Positions 10,644 to 22,214 of a stretch of DNA of 64,000 bases are shown here, in pieces (the stretch's first letter is position 1; every line of letters starts with the position of its first letter). Below the pieces are notes generated by a model. It worked only from the letters and a program-made list of their open reading frames with translations, ran no database searches and had not been told where the DNA came from. Made by a program: the position numbers and the translations under genes. Origin of the DNA: Agroathelia rolfsii (taxonomy: Eukaryota; Basidiomycota; Agaricomycetes; Amylocorticiales; Amylocorticiaceae); assembly GCA_018343915.1 (NCBI GenBank), contig JABRWF010000002.1, positions 2,542,001 through 2,606,000 of the forward strand, written 5' to 3'.

Positions 10644-13600
10644 TTACCGGTTTAGAACTATCTTAGCTGATGTTGTGGGCTCACTCTCCCCAAGCTTCAC
10701 TTTCCCAAGCGCCATCAGCGCCGTCTCTTTCCACTTTGTCTGTGCTTCCGTCAATGTGCTGCCTCGATATTGCTGCGCCAAAAGCAAATAAAGCTGCTTC
10801 CGCAGGACCTTGAGCGCTATGTTTGTCCTAGGTGATAATTGGAAGCGATACTTGCGATCTATGACGGCCAAATTCGTTGGAAGCTACAATGGGCAATTTT
10901 CATCAAGACCAGTCAGTGAGATATGCCTTTGCAAGTGACACACCTTGAAATCCACTTCTCCGCATAAAAGTAGGAAAGCCAAATCATCTACCGGACATGT
11001 CTCCCATACATATAACTTCTTGGATTGCCTGTACGTTGTATGTTAAGGTAAAGGCGGAAATGTGATGAATGAGGCACAAAATCATACATTAGAGTGAAGT
11101 ATGCCAGGAAATGAGTATCCAAGTCTGATAGTTTCTTCCTGAAGTTGACAGAGGATGGATGAAAGAAAGCTTGCTTGTTGTTGGATGTACGCATTTGCTC
11201 ATCTTTAATAGTGAGGATCTTAGGGTATAACCCGGCCACAAGAGCAGCGTTAACCAGAGCAGTGTTGGATGAGTTGTGGTTCAAGTTAGATGGCACAGTA
11301 ACAAAACGTGTTTTGAAACCACGGTGATATCGAGCCCTAAAATAGATTATTACACACAATAATCTCTAGGATTTTGGTTGCAACATACCGGCTAAGCTCT
11401 TTAACAAAGGCTGGATCAACTTGAATGAATGAACAGTCAATTAGGTAACTAAGAAATAATGTTAGCTATCCATCTCGGCGATCGCTGATGAAATTCACCC
11501 CAAGAATTGCTGTCTCAGCTCTTCAATTTGTTGCAGGTTCTTGAAATTTTGTTAGCGTTTGATTCAAGGGAAAAAAAAGGGGGGGGGGCAAATCATGTTG
11601 ACCAACCTGATGACTGAGATAATTCTTTCTGCAAAAGTCCCGGACGAAGGAGGGGCCTTTGTCCCTCACTACGCGCCGCCAACTCTCAAATGCGTTGTGA
11701 ATAGTAAGGAAATCCGAGTTTTCTTAATGGGTACCATATCATTTATGTACATTGTTTCGAGGATTCAAGGAAGAGATGGACACGAACCTATGCGGAAACT
11801 GGCTTTTGCAGCATCGGCCCGGCTTTCTTCACCGAGGGGGGTAATGAAAGGCGACTTTGAGTTCAGAGTGGCCGCAATCGTCAGTGCAGGGTCCAGGCAA
11901 TGGAAAGACGCTGCAATGAGAAGGAATTTGCCCAAATGGACATCCGTAGGCAATTGGCTCAATAGACGACCCAATGGTGTAATTTCTTCCGAACTCGTTA
12001 AGGCCCGCACTTCTACAAGCGATGAGACTGCCCTCTGTATATTGATGGAGGACGGCGGATCGAGGGCACGAGAAAGAGTGTCTTCAATCGACGAGCCAAG
12101 ATTCACTTTCATGATCTTGATCCGTAGGGCGAGATCGGAAAGGCTCAGACGCATCATCTCTGGTAGCGGATTATCTGCCAGCTAAAATTGGTTAAAAATA
12201 AGTAACAGTGATTTCTAAAGCTTTAAGCGACAAACCATAGTATCGTGCCGCAGTTTTGTGAACAAGTGGAAACACAGGCCTTCCTGTACACGACCTGCAC
12301 GTCCCCTCCTTTGTGCGGCGTTACTTCTAGCAATGAAGGTTTCAATCAGACGGCTTATCTGTCGTTTCTCGTCAAAACGCATCTCGCGATGTTTGCCTGT
12401 ATCAATGACGCATGTAACATCCGGGATAGTAACACCAGTCTCTGCAATGTTGGTGGCTAATGCGAGTGTCAGGCGATGTCAGTATGCATAAATTATGAGA
12501 GCTTACAGATAACAATCTTTCTGACGCCCTCAGGAGGAATTTCAAACACAGCGCTCTGACTTTCGCTTGATAGTGTCGAGTGAAGAGGATGTATTTTAAA
12601 ATTGTCCTCCTGCCCAAACTCAGAGTGCTCGGAAAGCATATCATTTAAGCGCCGTATCTCCGCAATACCCGGCATGAAAATGAGAATGGCTGCAGAAAAT
12701 GGTTGATTGGATGGGTCCCGAAAGCACAACTTCTCCAACAAACGAATAATCAACTCGTATGGGATAAGTCGCTCATCAAAGAGGTTGATAGTTTTCGCGG
12801 TCTTCTCGGAGTATCGCTTTTCCAGTTTCACATTCACGGCAGCCGAATCTTCGTCGTCATCATCGGCCGCAATGGTATCCTCTGACCACTCTTTAGACTT
12901 GCCCTTATAGAAATTATCGTTGGCTGTAAAGCCATGTGAATATTGGCTAGGCAAAGGGAATAAACTACTTACATCGTCTGGCATATTGGGAAGATTCAGA
13001 TACAGTCCAATCAGTATATTCAATGGCGTCTTCTAGATAACGAATATTGACGGGGAAGGTGCGGCCGGGGACGTGAAGGACTGGGCAGCCCCCGAAGTAT
13101 TTTGAGATCTTTTCAGCGTCTACAGTTGCTGACATGAGAACGATTCTGTAGATATTGTTAATAAACAGGTCGGAACTTCTAGCTTTTATCATTACCTTAG
13201 GCTTGGTCTCTGTTCCATTAGTGATTTGAGCACGATGAGCAAAAAATCGGATTCGATGCTACGTTCGTGAACCTGGGACCTGGATTAGACTAATAGAGGA
13301 AATATAGGCGTGTTTTCATACCTCGTCTATGATGATGTGCTAATCAAGCCATGATAAGTTCAAGCCATCAAATATTCCAAAAACATAATCCTACAGTTAT
13401 TTCATCAAATGCCATCCCTTCACCGCCTGGGCCGCTCCCGCCTTCGAGCATACGTAGCGCGACACCATTCGTTACATAGGCTAGTCTGGTGTTCCGAGAG
13501 GTATTGCTTTCCAAACGAATAGAGTACCCCACAAACGAGTTGATGGTGCCCACCGCTCCAGCAGGCTCGCCTAGTTCACGGGAAACTCGTTGTGCCAAAG

Positions 13601-16058
13601 ACACTGCGGATATACGACGGGGCTCGGTGCAGTAGATCTTGCAGTGTTTTCCCTGAGAGAGATGATCTTCCAAGATGAAAGCGGGGAGTTGGGTAGATTT
13701 ACCACTGGAGACGCATAATTGTCAAAGGAAGTATAAAAAACCGAAATATGATATTTACCACCCAGTTTCTCCACTCAGTACCAGAACTTGATTGTGTTCA
13801 ATGGTTGACACGATCTCCTGCCTAAACTGGGCTATAGGCAACGAATTGCGCTGTGGCTAAATTCAGATGAATCAACGTGAGATTTATTAGTGAAACAAAA
13901 ACAGTTTGTGAGCTTACTAGCATAGCTTGGTAATCAGGAGAATTTTGCCGTGCAGTAAACGCATCCCGCAGCGATTCGTTGATATGATCATAAAATCGAT
14001 TCTTGTTCTTGGATGAAGAGGCATCGCGAGTATCAATCGCAAGACGAGTTATTCTAGTGCTAGTCTGCCAAGGAAATGTATCAGTGGACTTCTCACGATA
14101 TAGATGGGGCTTACCCTTTCAAAAACTTCAAGCTTGGGTTCCAGGATCTTCTGCAATTTCGCCCAGGTGGATCTGTTAATGGTATCGTTGGATTTTTTCC
14201 TCTTTTCTTCCAATTCATCCCATAGATCACGATAGCTCGGTGAAAGCAATCGAAAAAAGGTCGGCGCGCTTGATGTCGTTGAATTACCTCCAGCAAAACC
14301 AGCAGTAGAGGGATACGACAAAGAATGAAGAGCAATGAGGGAAATGTATTGTTCAGACTGGAATGAATCATGGCAGGCAACATCATCCATGACCCAATCA
14401 TCGCTTTTACGTCCATTCCATCGGATGCTGACAGCAGATCGACTTGCTCTACTATTGCCGGAGAGATTTGAATATGTCACGGCCGCAAATCGATCAACCT
14501 TGCCGACGAATTCCGCAAGCAGTTTTTTGGGCAATTGCCCCGACCAATGCTTCGGTAACGCCATGTCCCTCACTTGGATAGTAATCCCACGATCATCGGT
14601 GATGGACAAAGGGATCTCTTCAAGAATATCAAAAACACCACCTGTATCACTGTCATTGTCACTGAAGACGTCACTAGCAGGTGTTTTTGGCTCTGGAACT
14701 TCAGTTCGAGGGGGGCGAGCCTTGGAAGGTGGCTTAGGGAGGTTCGGAGTCTCTTGGATGTTCCCGCGAAGTTTGTCTTGTAGCATAGATATATCGAGTC
14801 TACGTTTCTCGGCCTCCCATTGTTCGACAGCTGCATTCTTATCAAAAAGATAGTCTTCGGCCACTTGCGCTATCTGACGTTTTATGTCTTGCACCACATC
14901 GTGGCTCGCCCGATCTCCTGGGCGTCTATGGGTGGTAAGTTTCGCAAGGCGTTTGTTCAGCCGAACATATTTTGCAGTAGGATCGTCACTATCGGAATCG
15001 GAGTCTGAAGACGATGTATGCGAGTGTATTAACGTATTGAAGGAAGTACGTGGATCTTTCGGGTCTCCAGTTGAAGAATTAGACGAACTCTGGACAGATG
15101 CCGGAGTGGTTACAGCTGCTTTCACACTCGCGTGGGATAAGTCTTCATTTTTTGAGTGAATTTGGGCGGGTAAACGTGTTGGTTGTGATTTTTGTGGAGT
15201 TTGAGGTATGTGAGGAGTACGTGGGGTACGAGGTTCGGATATTTCCGCAACTTCTGGAGGTGTATTAGAACTAGTGCATGCAAAAAATTAACAGGAAACA
15301 ACCTTCGACATCGAGTTCATCTTCAGTGCAATAAAGATGTAGCTGAATGGATTTATGTGGGTTTGGTATTTAAATATCCAGTGGCGATACACATACCCAG
15401 TCATAGGCGTCTTCCAACTCTATTCCCTGGATAGCACGTAAACATTCTATTACTCTATCCTCGGTAAACCCCAACCGGCGCAAGACACCATAGGTGACGG
15501 CTAATTTCATCAAGGCCTTCTCTTCCTGTTCATCAACAGGACCTTTGCCTTAAAGGCAATTATTAGTTCTAAGTCGTTGAGTGGTAAGATCGAACCAAGA
15601 TTTGAACATGCCTTGTTCCCAGAAGGACTTGCATAGCTCTATGATTCGCTCGAGCATTGGCTCATCTAAAGTGAAACAGGTCTCTGACTTGGCGAGTCGG
15701 CGGTCAGACTCAATCGTCTACAAGAATGAGGGTTACAGGGAAGAATTGTGCACAGAATGAATTAAAATACCTTAACAGTTCGGGAAATATCTTTTTCTAT
15801 CTTATCTTGGAATCTGTCAACGAGACTCTGCAACGGTTCCTCTTCAACCTTTTGTGGAGTAACGATTTGTGCATTTATCAATTGATTTGTCGCTTTGTTC
15901 CCATTGTCGGCAGGCTGTTCGTCCTTGTCATTGATTTTAGCCACTATCTTTGATTCTACTCCAGCCTCCGGGGCAGGTTCAACTTTCTTAGGTACAGAAG
16001 TTGTGGCAATGGGTCGAGGCGGTGCCTTTATTTGGGTTTTCTTCTTCTTGGGAGCCAT
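10644..16058 (-). CDS. DEAH/DExH-box RNA helicase, DHX29-like
   Basis: Large multi-exon gene starting MAPKKKKTQIKAPPRP. The N-terminal third has a UBA-like fold region (GFTEDRVIECLRAI and the next exon), a Ser/Asp-rich stretch and charged coiled segments; this architecture matches DHX29/Ucp12 helicases, which help 43S ribosomes scan structured 5' UTRs. The helicase core shows motif I SGETGCGKSTQLP, Ia TEPRRISAVSLAQRV, motif II IIIDEVHERS, motif III VLMSATVDAEKI, and motif VI QRRGRAGR, followed by HA2 ratchet residues PLGRLLSQLPTDVHLGKFLL and an OB-fold tail ending SAKIVLNR. Motif II is assembled from an 18 nt micro-exon (13322-13339) encoding HIIIDE spliced to VHERS. One intron near 11572-11590 holds an A-run followed by a G-run. 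Family call firm; the DHX29 role is inferred from layout. Confidence 0.9.
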
Positions 16059-16523
16059 CCCCGTCGAAAGTTAAGCTAAGGCTAGAAATACGTCCAATGC
16101 TGATGTTTCAGGTGCTTTGCTTCTGAACCAGTGACCCGAGATTTCGACTTCGTATCGACTAAGGGTTTCTAGTCGAGAGTTAGAGCTCTCAGTAAACGTG
16201 CGTTTCAGTCGATAGCAGTGTTGAAAGAAGACTATAGTATTCTACGGCTTGGATGATTCACTTCTCTTTGAGATTGATGGAAGAAAAAGGCATATATCTG
16301 AAGTCTCATGAGCAAAGTATCGAGGGAACTTGACAAAAACCTCCTCGGAAGTAAACAAGACATGACGTCCGTGTGACTCGGAACTTGGCGGCAGCGCAGT
16401 AGTGAGCCAGCCAAATAGCTGCACTCAGGAATGCTTGGGGATGCAAAAAAAAAATCCAAATTCTCTATACAATAGAAGCTATTGCTACAGATTGCGTATA
16501 TACGTACATAAGTATAGCTTTTC
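16059..16523. promoter_or_regulatory. Upstream region of the DHX29-like helicase, 3' flank of SurE gene
   Basis: 465 bp without a supportable gene. It must hold the helicase promoter. A nine-A run lies around 16446. The short frames here have no recognisable domain. Confidence 0.4.
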
Positions 16524-17765
16524 TCATAGCTTTAACTTGAGAAATTTATCTTCCGAGATTTCTCCATCGAATCTGGGAGAAATGTCCTCAGCGGAATCGA
16601 CTTCCGCAAAAGCTGCACGAAGCGCTGTAACACTGGCATGCCCTTGATCAAGGGCCCATGCATCTGATCCGATAGGGAGTGTATTAGGTCCGGGTGTGAT
16701 AAGTGGTCCCATGTCAGGAGAAAAACGGAATGTTAGGGGATTTTTACTGATCGCCTGTCCATGAACGCTCGCATTAGAGAAATGGACGTCTACATCCGGA
16801 CCAGCCGGGGGTACGCCTTGATTTGCCGCGAGCTGTAGCTTGAAAAGCCGGCCAAAGTTGTTAGAATTCTTCCACATTGTTGTCCATAAAACTCGCATGC
16901 CATCGTCGCTTAGGAGTTTATGAATCAATGGAATGTTAATGGAATATAGATCCACTTCGCCATTCCGAGGCCCTTGAGGGTCCGAGCCCCAATTCTGCAA
17001 GAGATATTGGATTATCTGGAGTGTAAGGTCATGTGCGGGGTGCTGGAGTTCGGATGGTAAAGGATGTAGTACAATGCCGTAAGAGATAGCAATTGCGCGT
17101 TTACGAGAAAGTGATGCGGACAAGGCTGCCCCCAGAGTGCCTGAAGCCAATGCGAAGGCTGTCGATGTATTTCTGCCGAAGTTTGGGCCTGAGATCTGGA
17201 AAAGATTAATTGAGATCGTGGGGTTGATCGATATGACACATACCACTAAGTCGATCTCTCCTGGATAAAGGTTATGCAACCCTATATTTGCGCAGGTAGC
17301 AGGCGTCTGGGAGTGAACATTGGCAAATCGTCAGTTGGCACAGTTAATCATTATAGAAGAACACTTCCTAACTCCGTTAAGTAGAATCCATTCACCAACT
17401 TCTCCTTCTTTCAGAGGACGGGATGCCGGACTGCTCTCCCCAAGCCCATCTATTGAGCGTGATCATGAGCGCCTATGATAAACAATATTGAATCTGAGAC
17501 TGACCGGGGTCTTTTGGGTAGTAGTAGCAGCCTTCAATGGTGCGAGTAATTTCGTATGCGCTTGATATCCAACTCTTTTGGGAATTCGGTACGACGACCT
17601 TCACATCCCAACCTGAGCATTCATTAATACACAACCACGACAGGGCTTCTGAAAACCCAAAATGCACATACCAAGTTGATTGGTTAGGAGCTTGTACAAG
17701 CCATAAATAAATGGACTTTGTTTGCTATCTGGGGGTCCATCGTCATTGGTTAGTAAGACGCGCAT
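16524..17765 (-). CDS. SurE-like 5'/3'-nucleotidase
   Basis: Metal-dependent phosphatase of the SurE fold. The start MRVLLTNDDGPPD places the TNDDG metal-binding motif at residues 6-10, exactly where the family has it, so I use this ATG although the frame stays open upstream. Later blocks: GWDVKVVVPNSQKSW, LLNGTPATCANIGLHN, and the second signature DLVISGPNFGRNTS with ASGTLGAALSASL, followed by IPLI. In budding yeast the SurE domain is fused to a tubulin-tyrosine ligase-like domain (Pby1); no such extension exists here, since the coding frame stops at 16524. Introns of about 50-60 nt separate the blocks. Divergent from the RasGEF, only 135 bp apart. Confidence 0.9.
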
Positions 17766-17900
17766 GGTTGTAGGGTTGGAACCTTGTTTGATCGCATAAG
17801 TGACACTAACAAGTCTTCTCTTTACTTCATGATCACCGTTGTCTCTTCTATCCCTGTTCGACTTTGCTTGGGCTAGAAGACTTGTACCATACACCAAGCC
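17766..17900. promoter_or_regulatory. Very short divergent promoter, SurE gene / RasGEF
   Basis: Only 135 bp separate the two start codons, so both promoters and 5' leaders must share this segment or overlap the coding regions. No TATA-like box is obvious. Confidence 0.4.
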
Positions 17901-20900
17901 ATGTCGAATCATCCCTCTTCCATAAACCAGGACCCTGAGATGTCGAGCAACACATCTAGACCAGGAATGGACGTCTTACGCCCATCTACTACTGGGATTA
18001 CCGAATTCAATGACTCTGCTCCCACCTCAGTCTCAGCTGAATCATTGCCTAATGCGTATAGGTCAAATGATACCATCACAGCAACTATGCCTGCACCCTC
18101 ATTGCCCTTACCCCATCCTCTCAGGAAATCGTCTTCTGTTGGACCATTTCCCCGTAGTCACGGTATAGCCCGTCAAACGGCAGCTCCTTCACCAAACGAA
18201 GCTCCTACAGTCGGTCTTGGAAAAGACACTATTTATGATCAGGATTTCGGGGTAGAGTCCCGGGTATTCCAGATGCCTCGTAGGAAGCAATCTCTCCCTG
18301 GCCAACTTCCTCTTCCTAGTCGATCTGGCTCAAGCGTCAATGCCGTATCAAGAGAAGATAATTCATCCTCTAATACCATGAATACGACATCAATCCCATA
18401 TACCACGAGACGAATGACTACCTCCTTAGATAGCCAGAGAGCCCCGAATCTTAATGCACATGCCTCAACAAAGTCTAAGGCACTTGGGAGGAATTCTTCT
18501 GTTGGTTCAAATAGAACCCGTAGCAAGAGTGTTGGCATGAATGTCTCAAGCCCAACTTCTCACCTCCCGTTTGGTATCAAGACCGATATCTCCACATTTG
18601 TGAGTTATGTTTGATGCATGTCAGTTGAGACTTATAACACGCTTGCTATCAAGGAGCCTGGTGTACAAAATGCTGAACTGTCGGCTGTGAACCTCCTTGT
18701 GTTAGGCTCTCCTGGCTGCGGCAAAGCTAGTGCTATTAACAAGGGGTGCAAAGCCTTTCGTTTGGGTAAAGCCTCAGATGTCACGTGTGTTGAGGGTGAA
18801 AGATCAGTTCAGTGTACGAAAGTATTACATGTTTTTCTCTTGATTTTATTCTGATACCTCTGTAGACCAGATACGCACGGGCGTCATTCGAGTTGCAACC
18901 AGCGAATATCCCGATATTGTCAGCGAGCGCACACTAAATGTTATGCGGTTGGATGTAGATGAGCTTTTTATGAAAAATATGTTTTGGCCGGCTTCTGCCC
19001 CGAAGCTGCATGGTGTGGTTGTTTGCTACGACGCTGCCAATCAATCTTCATTTGCTCCGGTAGAGTTTGCACTGAGTAAGTATAACGTCATCTTCCTTCA
19101 ATACTACACGGATATTCATTTTTTTTCTTCAATAGTGCACTTTGGTGCCAATCCAATACCCACAGTCGTTCTCGCGTGCAAGAGCGATCTCGAGAAACAA
19201 GTAAATCCACAAAGAGCCCTGGATGATATCATCAAGTACGACGTGGGCCTTGTTGAGGTCGTTATAACTAGCAATGAAGGAAAGAAGAAACTACAACGAG
19301 CATTTGAATGGATCTTGAGGTCCATTCTTAAACTAGGTAAACGGCACTGCAGCAAGGCCATTCGATATAAACACTGAGATCTCTCAAGATAAGCCTACAA
19401 ACAATCCAGACACTTCTAGACATCGTAATCCCGCATCACCTAGCCTCGTAATGTATCGAAGTCCATGGTCTGATACCGCTGGACAAACACATAGCTCAGA
19501 AACACCGCCGTCTAGTGCTACTGGCGTCCACAAAGAACGCAGTGGTAGCATATCAGTAATGCCGACTTTGGCACCTATCCCGCAGTCACCTCTTACTGCC
19601 ACTGCACCATCCGATTCTCAAATCGGAGATTCTACATCTAACGTCCAGGAAAATGACGGACCGTCGGCGGCTGATGAAGTGTTATTGCAACCTGCCCCAG
19701 AATCCGAGGACACAGCAAATTCCAGCACCCGAGACGAAGAGAACATGAATGATATACCTGATATAAAGGGATCAAACGCTCGAGAAAGCGATTCTTTATC
19801 TTTGAATGATCGATCATTGCAGGACAAAGACTCCTCATTAGGGGACAAGGGCAGGGTGTTGTAAGTCTCTGTCATTGCGTTTAAGTGCATGTCATTAATA
19901 GCCGAGTGCAGCCGAGCGGCGCAATGGGTATCATGGGAAGATCTTGTAGATAAGTTCTTATTCTTGGGGGTTAGCGGAGATGGTATCTATATACATGTCT
20001 ACTTTACAACACCAGACACTTAACTATCGCGTATTCTCCAGATCCTGCATTTATATCTCGGTTCCTGTTAACATATCGGCGGTTTGCCACTCCTCGGCAA
20101 GTTCTCGTTTCCATCCAAACCCGACTTCGGCAATTGGACGACTCGCCAGGGGATCCTATGTTGGCTTGTTATGCCCAAATGCGGATGTGTGCGCTTCTCA
20201 AGGTCTGGATTGAAACCCATCCGAGTGACTTCGCCGTTAAAGGCACCCCCGATGCCCTAAATACTGTCGTCAAATTTGTTCTGAGCAAAACGTATTTGCT
20301 TCAATACGGCTGTGACTTCATACCTTTCCTGGAACTTTTGCCAAGCTCCGTGGATCAAGATTCTGACTGGGCGATCCAACCTGACAACACAAGCCATGAT
20401 AGCGATGACGAAGACGATGGGCATGGTTTCGATGGGGGTATTGACGATACGCCGGATCAAGAAGAGCTTTCAATCGATCCACAGTCGTCTATCCAGGGTC
20501 ATAGAAACTCGATGACTGCTAGCACTGTCATATCTCAACCTTCATCTACCCCAACAGTCACGGCTAATCGAAACAGAAAGCTAAGCCTTCCGTTGAATAA
20601 GGCTTCAGCTGTCGGCGCCCCTAGCCCTGTCAATTCAAATATATCCAACGACTCTTCTACAGCGGCCAAGCAAATGCTTCGTGATCTACAGAAATGTGCA
20701 TTGCAGCTTGAATCCTTGAATTCGGATGATGTCGCAAGGGAAATAACCAATTTTGAATTGAAGCACTTCTTGCGGATCGAGGTCAGAATCAACACATTTA
20801 TAAAATCATTTTTTTTTCTCAAGTTAGTGCTTATAAAGCCACGTCACTGGATGCGATATGCCATTAACGGAAAAGGAGACAGTAAACGCGATTCGATAGC

Positions 20901-21798
20901 TTTCTATAACGGGATCTCCCAGCGATTGGCTACATGGTCGGCGTTTATGCTGTTTACCCTAATAGCCAAGCTCCTAATGCGTTTCACCATGCTTCCAGGG
21001 TGGTTTCCATTATCTTGTGCCACGATAAGCCTCGAGCCCGTGCCCAGCAAATCTTAAAGCTTATCCAGATCGCTGAAAAACTTCGTGGTCTCAATAACTA
21101 CTCCGCTCTACGCGCCTTTGTTGCAGGGATTAACAGCGCCACTTATCCAGGCGATCCTTCTATGGAACACGTCAAAAACAAATCCCCTGAAGCGTTCAAG
21201 CTCATGGGATCTTGGGGGTTGCTGTTGCAGCAGAGGGGTGCCCACAAGAATTATCGATTGGCTCTCAAGAATTCCAAAGGGATTTGCATCCCAGCGCTGT
21301 GGGTTATTTGTGTTTCTGTTTTTGCTTGTTTTTGCTGACAAATTCACGTTTAGAGAGATTCATATGTCCGACATCATTCGTACCCATGAAGGCAACGTTG
21401 ATTTTGACCCTGACGACAACACAAAAATTCATTGGGCCAAATTCAATCTTCTCGGCAACTTTATCATGCTCATCACGGCCTTTCAGTATCAGTGTCGTTC
21501 GACATGGGAACAGACAGACATAGGTCCCGAAAGACCTTATATTCGTCACTTAGTATTTCCGCCTCTTGATAGGCTCATGGATGAAGCTGTAAGTTCATTT
21601 ATTCCATCATATATGTTGTCTCAACTAATCTTATATCGAAAATAGATGCAACACTCCCGTATCGACACTCTTTCTCCCCTGGAAGATGCTTCAAGTCCTA
21701 ATCAGCTATCCCAGATGTTATCCTCCAATATAGGCCGGAGTAATGGACTCGGAGGATTGAAAGAAGCCAGTCGTATCAAGAAATACTTCAAACTCTAA
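17901..21798 (+). CDS. Ras guanine nucleotide exchange factor with N-terminal degenerate Ras-like domain
   Basis: Long multi-exon gene starting MSNHPSSINQDPEMSSNTSR. About 230 Ser/Thr/Pro-rich, probably disordered residues come first. A Ras-like region follows: LLVLGSPGCGKAS (18705-18731), a long insert, GVVVCYDAANQSSF, then VVLACKSDLEKQ and VVITSNEGKKKL. Next come a second disordered region, a RasGEF_N domain (DPAFISRFLLTYRRFATP, then CALLKVWIETHPSDF) interrupted by an acidic loop, and the CDC25 catalytic domain (FYNGISQRLATW, AFHHASRVVSIIL, IAEKLRGLNNYSALRAFVAG, SWGLLLQQRGAHKNYRLAL, IHWAKFNLLGNFI), ending KKYFKL. The catalytic domain should activate Ras at membranes. In the Ras-like domain the P-loop GKS/T is GKA and NKxD is CKSD, so nucleotide binding is doubtful. 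Confidence 0.88.
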
Positions 21799-22214
21799 TT
21801 TTTCTTTTCTTTTCTGCATCTTCGAGATACCCTCGCCTGAGCGTGTTCTTTTATTTCTGCATTCTAGCCTCTGTCTTATTATGTGATACCTTATTTTGAC
21901 ATGTAAACTGCTCTAGTCCTAGTCCATCATAGTATTCTTCTACATATCTTGTCGCTTCCGTGCCTATGTAATTATTTACGTATCCAATAACAACTCTTAT
22001 GAATTGCTTAATGTTCCAATTACGCATCAGATATGTACTCCGTGGTTATATATCACTGTTAGCAATGCCACGTAAGGCAACAAACACATCCGATCTGATC
22101 GGACACCCACAAGAAATTTAAGTCAATTTGCTTCCGGCGGTACTGCTCCCTACGACTTCCTGGCTATAACTTTTCTGCCAGTGGGCCCGCTTAGCCAGAT
22201 AACTTTCATCACCT
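21799..22214. other. Intergenic spacer, RasGEF 3' flank and DRS1 promoter
   Basis: 416 bp, AT-rich in its first part (likely 3' UTR with TTTTCTTTTCTTTTC) then the DRS1 upstream region. No gene seen. Confidence 0.4.
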
